A DNA stretch of 38,006 nt from an uncultured delta proteobacterium (GTDB lineage Bacteria > Desulfobacterota > WTBG01 > CAIYCZ01 > CAIRTM01), in contig CAIWCT010000322.1 of the NCBI GenBank assembly GCA_903911225.1, positions 1-38,006 on the forward strand. Direction: 5' to 3'. Shown piece after piece: positions 1 to 8,700 of this stretch; the stretch's first letter is position 1; each line of letters begins with the position of its first letter. The notes under the pieces were generated by a model that was given only the letters and a program-made list of their open reading frames with translations, searched no databases and was not told where the DNA came from. The position numbers and the translations under genes were made by a program.

Positions 1-2095
1 CGATGGCATTGCCCTGCCCTGTCTCCCGAAACCGAGGCATGGCTTTTGCGGCTTGTTCATGGTAGCGCCGGGGCGCCAAAAGCCCGTGCAAACCACTGCC
101 GAGGGCCTCCTGCGGCGTCCAGCCAAAAATTTTTTCCGCAGCGCTGTTCCAAAGCGCAATCGTTCCCTGGCTGTCCATCATAAGGATTGCATCCGTTGCA
201 GAATCACTCAGCGCCCGGAATTTCAATTCGCTTTCCCTTAAGCCCACTTGCGCCTGATGCCGCTCGGTAATATCCTCACCTGAACTCAGCATACTCACAA
301 TGTGTCCTTCATCCTCCCGGATGACCGTCATATGCCAGGCAATAAGCCTTTGCGTTCCGGCTTTGGTTACAACGGGTGCTTCAAAAGACTCATTGAGCTC
401 TAAATTCCCTGCCATTATTTCCGCGAACAACCTTCGGCCTCTTCGGGCCCATGCCGGAGGCAGGCAGGTATCAAACCAGTTTTTCCCTATAATTTCATTA
501 GCGCTCCACCCAAGCACCTCACACCCCTTTTTATTGATCAGGCGAAGTATCTGACCGGCATCGATTATGATCATTATGACACCGGCAATATAAAGATACT
601 TCTGCGCCAGCTCTTTTTCCCGTCGAAGTTCCTGCTCGGCGGTTATACGGGCCGTAATATCCTTAAAACTCTCGACAGCGCCGATAACGGCGCCCCGTTC
701 GTCCCGGAAAATGTCGGCATTTTTCTCAATTGTGCGAATCCGGCCGTCTTTGCGTCTGATAGTGCATTCGCGACCGATAATCGGCTTTACGGATTCGTCG
801 TCAAAAACACGGCAATGCATTTTGCAGGGCTGTTCCACAAACAGAAAGCAGTCATTGCCGATGGCCTCCTGCGCCGTATAGCCGGTCAGAGCCTCGGCCT
901 GGTCATTCCAGCCTGTAATGCGACGCTGCGGGTCCAGTGTCATCACGGCGCTGGGGACAATTTTGATAACCTGCCCGGCCCGCTGCCGTGACTCCTGCAA
1001 AAGCGCCATGGTCGCCTGGTGTCCCTCAACTTCCTTGCTAATGCTGCTGTTTGACCGCTGCAGCCGGCGGTTCAGCACAAGTATATACATGGTGAAAAAA
1101 AACAGCAGCGCAGTTCCGGCCAACACTGTTGCAATATACTTCCCGTACTGTTTCAATAATTCATGAAGGCCGATTTTCCCCAAATCCTTGTATGGCCCGT
1201 ATTTAACTTTCTCCAGACACTCATAGACGCTCTTATAGCTCACGGTATATGTCCATCCGGCACAGCCGGACGCTTTTGCAGCAGGACTATCAGTGGGCAT
1301 TTCAAGCAGTGCGACAGTAACTTTTTCAGTGACATCATCAGGTGTTTGCTCAAGCTTTAAAAACGGCCATTCAGGATACAGCCGTGTTGAATGCTCGTAG
1401 GGGAAGGATGTGTCCGGGTACATGGTGCGATTGAGAATTTTGAATTCGCGCAGGCTGATTTTACCCTCGCGCTCCATGCTTTCAAGAATGCCCGAGCTGA
1501 CCGTGCCCGCATCAACCCGGCCATCCCTGACAGCATACACAACGGCATCATGAGACCCGATAAAATCAAGTCGCTTAAAATCGATGGGCGGATAGATACC
1601 GATTTCCTTAAACTCCCTGTCCGCCATCAGCCAGCCGCCAAAAGAATTCTCGTTGACAGCCATAAAAGACTTTTTACGAATATCGGCAAGGCCCCTGATG
1701 CCGGCAGTATCAGCCCTGGTGAAAATAACCGCGCTAAAATCCCCGAATGTTTTCCCTGCATCCGATCGTTTCAGTGTGGCTATTCTCTGCGCATCGTAAT
1801 ATGTGGCAAGATCTACATACATGGCTGGATTGCAGATGAGAAAATCAATCTCTTTTTGTTCGACAACTTTTTTTATTTCACTAAAATCAAGCGGGACGAT
1901 TATAAAGGAGCACCCCTTGATTTTACCGCTCAGGTACCGGGCAGTATCCTGCCACTCAAGCATGCAGGTGTCTTTTTCCCGGCGGGCAAGCACACCGATC
2001 CTGTAGTTGGCGGCAGCACATACCGTCTCAGAGAGCAGCATGAGCAGCAGCACAGCCAGTATGGTTGACATCAGATGCGTTATGCGCTTGCTCAT
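1..2095 (-). CDS. PhnD-like / multi-PAS membrane sensor protein (3' end beyond window)
   Basis: About 698 residues are visible; the C-terminal output domain lies off the left edge. The start at 2095 (MSKRITHL) gives an N-terminal signal/hydrophobic segment (residues 8-28). A PhnD-like periplasmic phosphonate/solute-binding fold follows (about 29-305; typical core around residues 180-197, GSHDAVVYAVRDGRVDAG). Then come a membrane helix (about 319-341), PAS1 (about 365-480), PAS2 (about 490-610) and the first part of PAS3 (from about 620). PAS1 carries C416, C424 and C428 in a C-x7-C-x3-C spacing. I checked the reading frame at several widely separated points and it is continuous. In known proteins this layout is a sensor whose periplasmic domain binds a small anion and passes the signal through PAS domains to a kinase, cyclase or phosphatase; which one cannot be seen. 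The ATG overlaps the stop of a small upstream open frame (ATGA). Ligand unknown. Confidence 0.85.
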   Translation of the reverse strand, partial: MSKRITHLMSTILAVLLLMLLSETVCAAANYRIGVLARREKDTCMLEWQDTARYLSGKIKGCSFIIVPLDFSEIKKVVEQKEIDFLICNPAMYVDLATYYDAQRIATLKRSDAGKTFGDFSAVIFTRADTAGIRGLADIRKKSFMAVNENSFGGWLMADREFKEIGIYPPIDFKRLDFIGSHDAVVYAVRDGRVDAGTVSSGILESMEREGKISLREFKILNRTMYPDTSFPYEHSTRLYPEWPFLKLEQTPDDVTEKVTVALLEMPTDSPAAKASGCAGWTYTVSYKSVYECLEKVKYGPYKDLGKIGLHELLKQYGKYIATVLAGTALLFFFTMYILVLNRRLQRSNSSISKEVEGHQATMALLQESRQRAGQVIKIVPSAVMTLDPQRRITGWNDQAEALTGYTAQEAIGNDCFLFVEQPCKMHCRVFDDESVKPIIGRECTIRRKDGRIRTIEKNADIFRDERGAVIGAVESFKDITARITAEQELRREKELAQKYLYIAGVIMIIIDAGQILRLINKKGCEVLGWSANEIIGKNWFDTCLPPAWARRGRRLFAEIMAGNLELNESFEAPVVTKAGTQRLIAWHMTVIREDEGHIVSMLSSGEDITERHQAQVGLRESELKFRALSDSATDAILMMDSQGTIALWNSAAEKIFGWTPQEALGSGLHGLLAPRRYHEQAAKAMPRFRETGQGNAI

Positions 2096-2328
2096 AGCAT
2101 TGACTGCATTGAGAAATGCTGCCGGATATCGGCAGTTCTTCTGTTTGAAGCCCGCCGCATAAACCCGATACATACTAGTGCTTTTTTATCAATCAGGGAA
2201 ATTACGGAGGTCTTTGCGCAAGCATACGGATAATGCGACAGCTGAGGTGCAGCAGTGAATTGATTCAATGGAAAAAGAAAACTCCTGCGACAGGAAGAAC
2301 GGTGGAGAGAGAAATGCTTGTGCGTCAT
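2092..2328 (-). CDS. Possible 78-aa small ORF / leader peptide upstream of the PhnD-like sensor
   Basis: An open frame begins with ATG at 2328 (or GTG at 2334), preceded by a strong purine-rich ribosome binding site (GGGGGAGGAG, about 8 bases before the ATG). It ends in TGA at 2092-2094, which overlaps the ATG of the downstream sensor as ATGA. That arrangement is what a translationally coupled small gene or leader peptide would show, and the sensor itself has no good ribosome binding site. The protein is rich in Ser, Arg and His, has no recognisable domain, no clear membrane helix and an unremarkable composition. It may equally be chance read-through of intergenic DNA. A weak terminator-like hairpin lies inside it, which argues against it or would suggest attenuation. 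Confidence 0.25.
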   Translation of the reverse strand: MTHKHFSLHRSSCRRSFLFPLNQFTAAPQLSHYPYACAKTSVISLIDKKALVCIGFMRRASNRRTADIRQHFSMQSML

Positions 2329-2442
2329 AGTCACTACTCCTCCCCCCTGATGTTCAGACCGGCACTAAGGCCAGACTAACGTACCCCCATCTTAAAGAGT
2401 AACAGAAAGACTGTCAAGGGTTTCGTCGTCTGAAAAGCCTGC
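2096..2442. other. 347-bp gap between the STAS gene and the PhnD-like sensor
   Basis: This stretch separates the end of the signalling operon (STAS stop at 2443) from the next minus-strand gene. It holds the small open frame and weak hairpin listed separately. A promoter for the sensor is expected here, but I could not identify convincing -35/-10 or sigma-54 elements by eye. Confidence 0.5.
2271..2295 (-). terminator. Weak candidate intrinsic terminator after the STAS gene
   Basis: On the minus strand the sequence reads TCCTG-TCG-CAGGA followed by GTTTTCTTTTT: a 5-bp stem, 3-base loop and a U-rich tract. It lies about 150 bases downstream of the STAS stop, so it could end the signalling operon. 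The stem is short and the element sits inside the candidate small ORF, so support is modest. Confidence 0.3.
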
Positions 2443-2784
2443 CTATTGCCGGGCAAAAGCTGCGACTGCCTCATCGGAAGTTTCAAAAATATCAAATATC
2501 CTGTGCATGCGCACCAGCTCAAACAGCGAGCGAACTGGCTTGGAAAGACCGCAGAGCTTCAGGTCGCCGCCCTTGGCGTTGAGCTTACGCAGACATGAAA
2601 TGATGGCACCGATGCCCGAACTGTCGACAAAGTTAAGGCTCCCCATGTCCAAAACTATCTTCATGCTTTTTTCAATCACCGGATTTGCTGCCGCCTTGAA
2701 ATCCTCGACCGTGCTGGCATCCAGATGATCGCCTTTGATACGCGCAACCATGACATCTCCTAGAGCTTCACTGTACAGTTCCAT
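2443..2784 (-). CDS. STAS-domain anti-sigma-factor antagonist (RsbV/HsbA/SypA type)
   Basis: A 113-residue single STAS domain. Proteins of this family are the switch piece of partner-switching systems: a kinase phosphorylates a conserved serine and a PP2C phosphatase removes the phosphate, which changes the protein's binding partner. The phospho-acceptor motif DSSGIG is present at about residues 54-59, within NFVDSSGIGAII. The start at 2784 is preceded by GGAAGGAGAAGG and keeps the first beta strand of the fold (ELYSEALGDVMVARIKG). A second ATG at 2751 also has a ribosome binding site (TAGGAGA) but would remove that strand. The gene overlaps by 25 bases the end of the switch protein at 2760, so the two are very likely translationally coupled and are cognate kinase/phosphatase and substrate. 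The downstream target is not encoded nearby. Confidence 0.93.
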   Translation of the reverse strand: MELYSEALGDVMVARIKGDHLDASTVEDFKAAANPVIEKSMKIVLDMGSLNFVDSSGIGAIISCLRKLNAKGGDLKLCGLSKPVRSLFELVRMHRIFDIFETSDEAVAAFARQ

Positions 2785-5291
2785 GGACCTTCTCCTTCCT
2801 GTCTTGTTTTATATTTTTTTAAAACAATTTCGTGATTGCCCTTGCCATCGGAGCTGTAGCGGACATCGTCGACGCTCTGCTCGATGATAAAAATGCCGAA
2901 GCCCCCCTCTGCCGTTCCGTCAAAATGCGGCGAGGCAACATCGGATCTCTTAAAATCTTTACCGCGGTGACGCAGGCTGATATCGATATGCGCGGCATAG
3001 TCGCAGGCCTCTATATCAATCCGGCCGTCGGCCCTGCCGCCATAGGCATGCTTCATAATATTGGTTACGGCTTCGTTGACGGCCAGTTGCAGAGCGGCGG
3101 CAGGCTCACCGGCAAGGGGAGGCGAGGCCCATCGGGTACAAAATTCAGCAACAAAAGCCCGGATCCCCGCCAATTCATCCAGGGCGCTGGTCGTAATCAG
3201 CGTAGCCGTTTCCCCGTGCGGCTCGGCGTTTCTGTCCCGTATCGCTACAAGCACGCAGGTCAGATCATCTGAAAAATTCTGCGAGCCCACAAAGGCGGCC
3301 GCCGCGTAAAAAATCATCCGGTTGATTTCATCAACGGGCAGGCTGGCATTGCGCACAATGATGTCCATGATGCGCTCCTCCCCATAAAAATCGCCGTCGG
3401 GGCTGCGCGCCTCGGTCAAGCCATCGGAATAAAAGAAAAACAAGTCACCCTGCGCAAACGGAACCGTGGTGGTTTTGTACACGTCCTCACGGCTGAATCC
3501 AAGGGGCATATTGACGCCGTCAAGCAGGCGGCACCTACCCTCTGCTGCACAGTAGTGAACGGTCTTGGTATGTCCGCAGTCGACAAACTGAAGGGTTCGG
3601 GCGGCTGCGTCTAGGCGGGCGTAACACAGGGTAATAAAGCTTTCAAGCTTCATCAGATCGTCGACGATATAGCGGTTTACCTGGTCGATAATGGCGTCGG
3701 GCGAAGGCAGCCCTGCACAGCCACGGGCATAAATAAGGCTGCTGTGGGCGCGCAAAAAATAGCTTTTGGCCGCAGCTCCCAGCAGCGCCGCGGGTATGCC
3801 TTTGCCCATGACATCGCCTTGTATGATATCCACGAAGGAATCGCCATAGCGGATAAAATCATAAAAATCGCCATCAACATACTGTGAGGGCACGGTAAAA
3901 GCCGCAAACTCTATGCCCGGCAGATCGCTGGGTGGGCTCCCGAGCAGCAGCGTCTGCTGAATACGCGAAGAGATTGCCACCTCGCGCTCGCGGGCCTTGC
4001 GCAGCTCTTCCCCGATATTTTTCCGCTCGATGGCAAAGTTGATTATCCGCTCCAGCGTCACGGTAGTAAACGACCCCTTGACCAGATAATCCTGCGCCCC
4101 GTATTTTATGGCTTCCAGTCCCGTTTCCTCGGAAGTAGAGCCCGTCAGCACGACAATCGGCTTGGTGGGTGCGCATTTCATAACCTCCGTAATAGTTTTA
4201 CTGCCCCAGCTGTCGGGAAGATCAAGATCAAGCAGCACAACGTCAATGCTTCTGGAAGCCAAAAAAAGTCTGCCCTCGGCAAGGCTCTGGGCCCATTGCA
4301 GGGCAAAACCTGCGCTTCGGGACTCGCTGAGCATTTCACGCACAAGACGCGCATCGCCGGGATTATCCTCAATCATGAGAACCTGTATGCCTTTATCGCT
4401 CTTTTCAAGAACATGGGCCGTACCCTTGCTCTTGTTCATGAGGGCCTCGGCCTCGCTCAGCAGCGCTTCAATATCAAAACCGGCTGCAGGGTCACAAAAC
4501 ACGATGCCCATGCTGAGCGAGAGGCGAAAACCGCGCGGGTGCGCCATGGTATAATCAGCGATGTTTTTTTTCAGCCGCGCCTTAATAATCTCATCGGTGC
4601 TGGGCTCGGTCTCGATGCAAAGCACGGCAAACTCATCGCCGCCCATGCGCCCGATGATATCGGAGCTGCGGAATGTCTTCTGCAGCACCGCTGCAGTGTC
4701 GGTAATGGCAAGATCACCCTGCCGCTGTCCGAGCGAGTCATTAATCCACTTCAGCTGATTAATGTCCATAAACGACAAAAATATGCGCTTGCCCGTGCGC
4801 ATGGCAAACGTCTGCTGCTGCGCGGAAATGGTCACAAAGCCCCGCCGGTTATACAGGCCTGTCAGGGGATCGATCAGAGAAAGACTTTTCAGCGTATCAT
4901 AGGTGCGCTGCCGCTCGATGGCATAGCCGATGGCCCGGGGCAGCGTTGAATGTTCCAGCTGACTCTTTAGCAGGTAGTCCTGAGCGCCCTCCTGCAGGGC
5001 CTGCACGGCAACAGCTTTGTCATCAAGCCCGGTCAGCACGATAAGCGGAGCAAACGGACTTTCAGTGCTAATGCTCCGCAGGGTGTCAAGCCCCTTGCTG
5101 TCGGTCAGGAACAGGTCGACCAGGATAACGTCGAAGGTTTCAACCCTGAGCTGGACAACCCCTGCAGTAAGGCTTTGCGCCCACGTTACACTGTAGGGAT
5201 GGCCCTCGGCTTTCGCCAGTATTTCCTCGATCAGCCGCGCGTCGCCGGCATTATCTTCTATGAGCAGCACCTTTATGTCATTGCTGTCCAT
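2760..5291 (-). CDS. REC-GGDEF-REC-PP2C(SpoIIE)-HATPase partner-switch regulator
   Basis: An 843-residue cytoplasmic protein. The start at 5291 (MDSNDIKVLL) is preceded by AGGAAGGAGA. REC1 (about 6-125) has phospho-acceptor D59. The GGDEF diguanylate cyclase domain (about 137-297) has an intact GGDEF at 217-221 and an RxxD inhibitory site at 208-211, five residues upstream. REC2 (about 302-425) has D355. The SpoIIE/PP2C phosphatase (about 440-685) keeps its metal ligands (D473/D475 in VDGDFYDF, the GDVMGKG motif, and D675/D676). The RsbW-like serine kinase ATPase (about 700-825) keeps its N box around N739. Both opposing activities on the adjacent STAS protein are therefore in one chain, under two receivers, with c-di-GMP synthesis added. 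It resembles Pseudomonas HsbR (REC-PP2C-HATPase, partner HsbA, associated cyclase HsbD) and Vibrio SypE, but with REC-GGDEF fused in front. It overlaps the preceding receiver gene by 19 bases. Confidence 0.93.
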   Translation of the reverse strand: MDSNDIKVLLIEDNAGDARLIEEILAKAEGHPYSVTWAQSLTAGVVQLRVETFDVILVDLFLTDSKGLDTLRSISTESPFAPLIVLTGLDDKAVAVQALQEGAQDYLLKSQLEHSTLPRAIGYAIERQRTYDTLKSLSLIDPLTGLYNRRGFVTISAQQQTFAMRTGKRIFLSFMDINQLKWINDSLGQRQGDLAITDTAAVLQKTFRSSDIIGRMGGDEFAVLCIETEPSTDEIIKARLKKNIADYTMAHPRGFRLSLSMGIVFCDPAAGFDIEALLSEAEALMNKSKGTAHVLEKSDKGIQVLMIEDNPGDARLVREMLSESRSAGFALQWAQSLAEGRLFLASRSIDVVLLDLDLPDSWGSKTITEVMKCAPTKPIVVLTGSTSEETGLEAIKYGAQDYLVKGSFTTVTLERIINFAIERKNIGEELRKAREREVAISSRIQQTLLLGSPPSDLPGIEFAAFTVPSQYVDGDFYDFIRYGDSFVDIIQGDVMGKGIPAALLGAAAKSYFLRAHSSLIYARGCAGLPSPDAIIDQVNRYIVDDLMKLESFITLCYARLDAAARTLQFVDCGHTKTVHYCAAEGRCRLLDGVNMPLGFSREDVYKTTTVPFAQGDLFFFYSDGLTEARSPDGDFYGEERIMDIIVRNASLPVDEINRMIFYAAAAFVGSQNFSDDLTCVLVAIRDRNAEPHGETATLITTSALDELAGIRAFVAEFCTRWASPPLAGEPAAALQLAVNEAVTNIMKHAYGGRADGRIDIEACDYAAHIDISLRHRGKDFKRSDVASPHFDGTAEGGFGIFIIEQSVDDVRYSSDGKGNHEIVLKKYKTRQEGEGPWNCTVKL

Positions 5292-5743
5292 TGTGTCTCC
5301 TTCCTGGGCAGTTGCGCCATGGTGAACCAAAATTCTCCGACCAGACGTATCCCCCGCATAAACTCTTCAAGATCAATGGGTTTTGTAATATAGCAGTTTG
5401 CGTGCCGGTCATATGCATCAACAATATCCTGCTCTGCCGACGATGTGCTGAGAACAATAACCGGTATTTGCCTCAGGCCAGGGTCGCTCTTGATATCTTC
5501 AAGCACATGCATGCCGCTTATTCCCGGCAGGTTCAGATCAAGAAAAATAAGGTCGGGCCGTTTCGCCGCGCCGAACGGGGGCACGCGGCGCAATACATCG
5601 AGGGCCTCTATTCCATCGGTTGCGACTTGCAGGTTGCACGGCACACTGCCTTCCCGCAGGGCCTCCTGCATAAGCCTCACATCGCCGAGATTATCCTCTA
5701 CGATAAGAATGTGAAAAGGCTTTTCACCTGGCATGCAATCCAT
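5273..5743 (-). CDS. Single-domain response regulator, Rcp1/CheY-like
   Basis: A 156-residue receiver with no output domain. It has the acidic pocket (ILIVEDN, residues 12-18), phospho-acceptor D69 in FLDLNLPG, and the conserved lysine in ITKPIDLEEF. The LSTSSAEQDIVDAY stretch and the extended loop before D69 are typical of Rcp1-type regulators, which normally pair with histidine kinases of the FAYVASHDLQEPLR class. Two such kinases lie directly upstream in the same operon. The start at 5743 is preceded by AAAGAGGG. It probably receives phosphate from one or both kinases and passes the signal by phosphotransfer or protein contact. Its end overlaps the start of the REC-GGDEF-REC-PP2C gene, so they are likely made together. 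Confidence 0.92.
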   Translation of the reverse strand: MDCMPGEKPFHILIVEDNLGDVRLMQEALREGSVPCNLQVATDGIEALDVLRRVPPFGAAKRPDLIFLDLNLPGISGMHVLEDIKSDPGLRQIPVIVLSTSSAEQDIVDAYDRHANCYITKPIDLEEFMRGIRLVGEFWFTMAQLPRKETQWTAMT

Positions 5744-5769
5744 TGTACCCTCTTTGAAAATATAAACAG

Positions 5770-8700
5770 TTATACACCTGCAGCGGGAATGGTAAAGTAA
5801 AATGTCGATCCTGTGCCCGGCTCGGAACTCACCCAGATTATGCCCCCGTGACGCTCGACAATTTTTTTGCACACGGCAAGGCCAATCCCCGTACCCTTAT
5901 GTTCCGACCTGTTGTGCAAACGCTGAAAGATAACAAAAATACGCTCGAAATACCGCGGCTCAATGCCGATACCGTTATCCTCGACCGAAAACAGCCATTC
6001 CTTCTCCCTGAGCTCGGCGCCTATGGCGATGCGCGGAGTCTCGGAGCCTCGATACTTGAGAGCATTGCCCACCAGATTCTGAAAAAGCTGCGTCAGCTGC
6101 GAACTGTCGGCAAAAACGGTTGGGAGCAGGCCGTAATCTATCTGCGCGCCGGTTTCAGCAATGATCATCTGCAGGTTGGCAAGGGCCCGTTGAACGGCCT
6201 CGTCACAGTTAGTCGGGGCAAAGGGCTTGCCTTTGGTGCCCACGCGCGAATAGGCAAGCAGGTCATTAATGAGTGTCTGCATGCGCTGGGCGCCATCCAC
6301 GGCAAACCCTATGAATTCATCGGCATCGGAATCAAGCCTGCCTGTATAGCGCCGTTCTATCAACTGCAGATAGCTGACCACCATGCGCAGCGGCTCCTGC
6401 AGGTCATGTGATGCCACATAGGCAAAATTTTCCAGCTCGCTATTGGAGCGCTTCAGTTCGGCCATCGTTTCCTTGAGCACGCGCTCGGACTCCTTGCGCT
6501 CGGTGATATCGGCATGGGTTCCGCTCATGCGCAAGGGCTCACCTTCCGCAGACCGCTGCATGACGCGCCCCAGATCCTGAACCCAAACCCAGTAGCCGTC
6601 GCGGCGCCTCATGCGGTATTCGCAGTCATACAGAGGCATCTGGCCCTGCAGGGTGGCATCAAGAACCTGCTCAAGCCGGGGCAGATCTTCCGGATGCACA
6701 AATTCCTTGGCGCTCTTAAGCGATAAGGGCATAACCTCTTTAAGACTGTAGCCGATGATCTCGGTCCAGCATTCATTGGCAATCACCTTGTCGGTCGGAA
6801 TTTCCCATTGCCAGGTTCCGATATGGGTGCCGACAATCACGTCCTCCATCTGCTGGCGGTGTTCCTCTAACTCCGCGGTCCGTGCCCCGATCTGCTTTTC
6901 CAGATACGCCCGGCGATTATTGAGAAATCCGATAAAAACCGACAGAACCGCTGTTACAAACAGGCCAACCAGCAGCATCAGCCCCCCTACCCATGTTGGG
7001 TTTGCGGCAAGGAATGCGGGACCGGGCTGCACCACCAAGGCATATGCCCTGCCAAACACGAACAGCGGAAAGACAACCGTAAGACCCGAATCATCACCTG
7101 AAAGGCTGCCGTCTGCCGCAACTTGACTGAGCGCATCGGGCAGCGGCGATGCCACCAGCAACTGAGGCGCTTCGCCCGTTTTGAGGTTGTAGAGGCCCAT
7201 AAGGACTGCAGGCTGCATACCCCCGGACAGAGCCAGGTTTTTATTAAGCATAGTCCCCAGGCGCACCACAGCAAGCGCAAAACCCCGCACCTGGTTCAGC
7301 AGCGGATCATTTTCAAAAACAGGCCGCATAACAAACAGCCCCCTCTGCGCCCTGTTTTCAGGGCCCAGAGCAACAGGATCGGTGGCTGTTACCATTCCGG
7401 TACTCAGCGACTCTTCCAGTGCTGAACGGAACACCGGGTTGGAGCCCAGATCATAGCCCGGAGAAATCTCATTGTTTTCCGGAGGTTCGACGCACAGTGC
7501 CGTGTAATATGTATCGCGCTTCTCCACCGGTTGACGGGCACCCTTGTCATCCTTCTGAAACACAGTGAAATCCGCCAGTCCTGCGCGGCGCGCATCCGCC
7601 TCAACCTGAGACTTTAGCCCTTCGGGAACGATTTGGATCCAGGCCCAGGGCTGCACGATGCCATCTCTAAAAAGGCCCGAAACATAGGTTCGAAACTCGT
7701 CGGGCGCAACACTTTTGTTGCCCTGAATAAATCGCACGAGACCATCCAGCCGGTAATCTCTGATATTAATCATCGTTTCGGCAACGATGCCCGCTTGCAC
7801 ACCGGCCAGTTGCGAAAAAATTGTTCTGCGGGACTTGGTCTCGAAATCATTGACCAGATACGCCAGAGCAAAGGTCAGCACCATGCCCAGGGCTGCCAGC
7901 AAAAAAGACGAGACATGCAGAAGCCGCCTTTTTTGCTCTTGCGGCAATCGCTGCCGCAGCGATAAAAGCGCAACACCAGCCAGCAAAATAGCCCCAAGAG
8001 ACAAAACAAAAAGAATGGCAAGGAGCCGGGCCCGTTCAACTGCAGCCTGAAATTTCTGTGCATCGATGTCCATGCCGACCAGCAGCAGAACGCTTCCCGT
8101 GCGCGGATCGAGCACCGGGGCAAATGCGCTGACAAAAGCCCCGTATTCATCAGTGTAGGGGCCTTCGGTAAATGATCTTTTAGTTCCGAAGGCTTCTAGG
8201 TTCTCCGCTGTCGGCTGTTTATAGACCGTTCCCGGCGGTGATGCCTGAGGGTCATCTTCGGCCAGACTTTCCGGCCCGAAAACGATAGCGGCGTTGCGCA
8301 GGGCCTGGGTGTAGATGCTGCGGTGGCCTATAGCGCGGGCGTAGGCCATGAGCTGGCTTCGAAGCACTTGAAAATGAGGATTGGTTTTGTCCTGAGCCGT
8401 AAAGGTCAAGTACCGGACATGCTCGATGCTCATCATCCGGGCTATGGCTGTGGCCTGAGAAAGTAAATTCTCACGCTGCTCTGCATCGGCGGCTACACCA
8501 CGCCAGTTAGTCAGAAAAAAACCTCCCGTCATCAGCAGAGCCACCAGGGTGGGCAGTATCCAGCTCTTGGACCAGTGTGCCGCCGGCATGCGGCTCTGCT
8601 GATAGATAATACAAAAACCCAACGCAGCCGCCAGTGCGCACAGGGTGCGAATCAGCTGTATGGAAAACCCTACAGCAGCCAGAAACGAATCGTTATTAAA

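Noticed and set aside
1391-2068. A 225-codon plus-strand frame opposite the PhnD-like sensor
   Set aside because: The opposite strand carries a continuous PhnD-like domain with clear family motifs; the plus-strand translation is unlike any domain I know.
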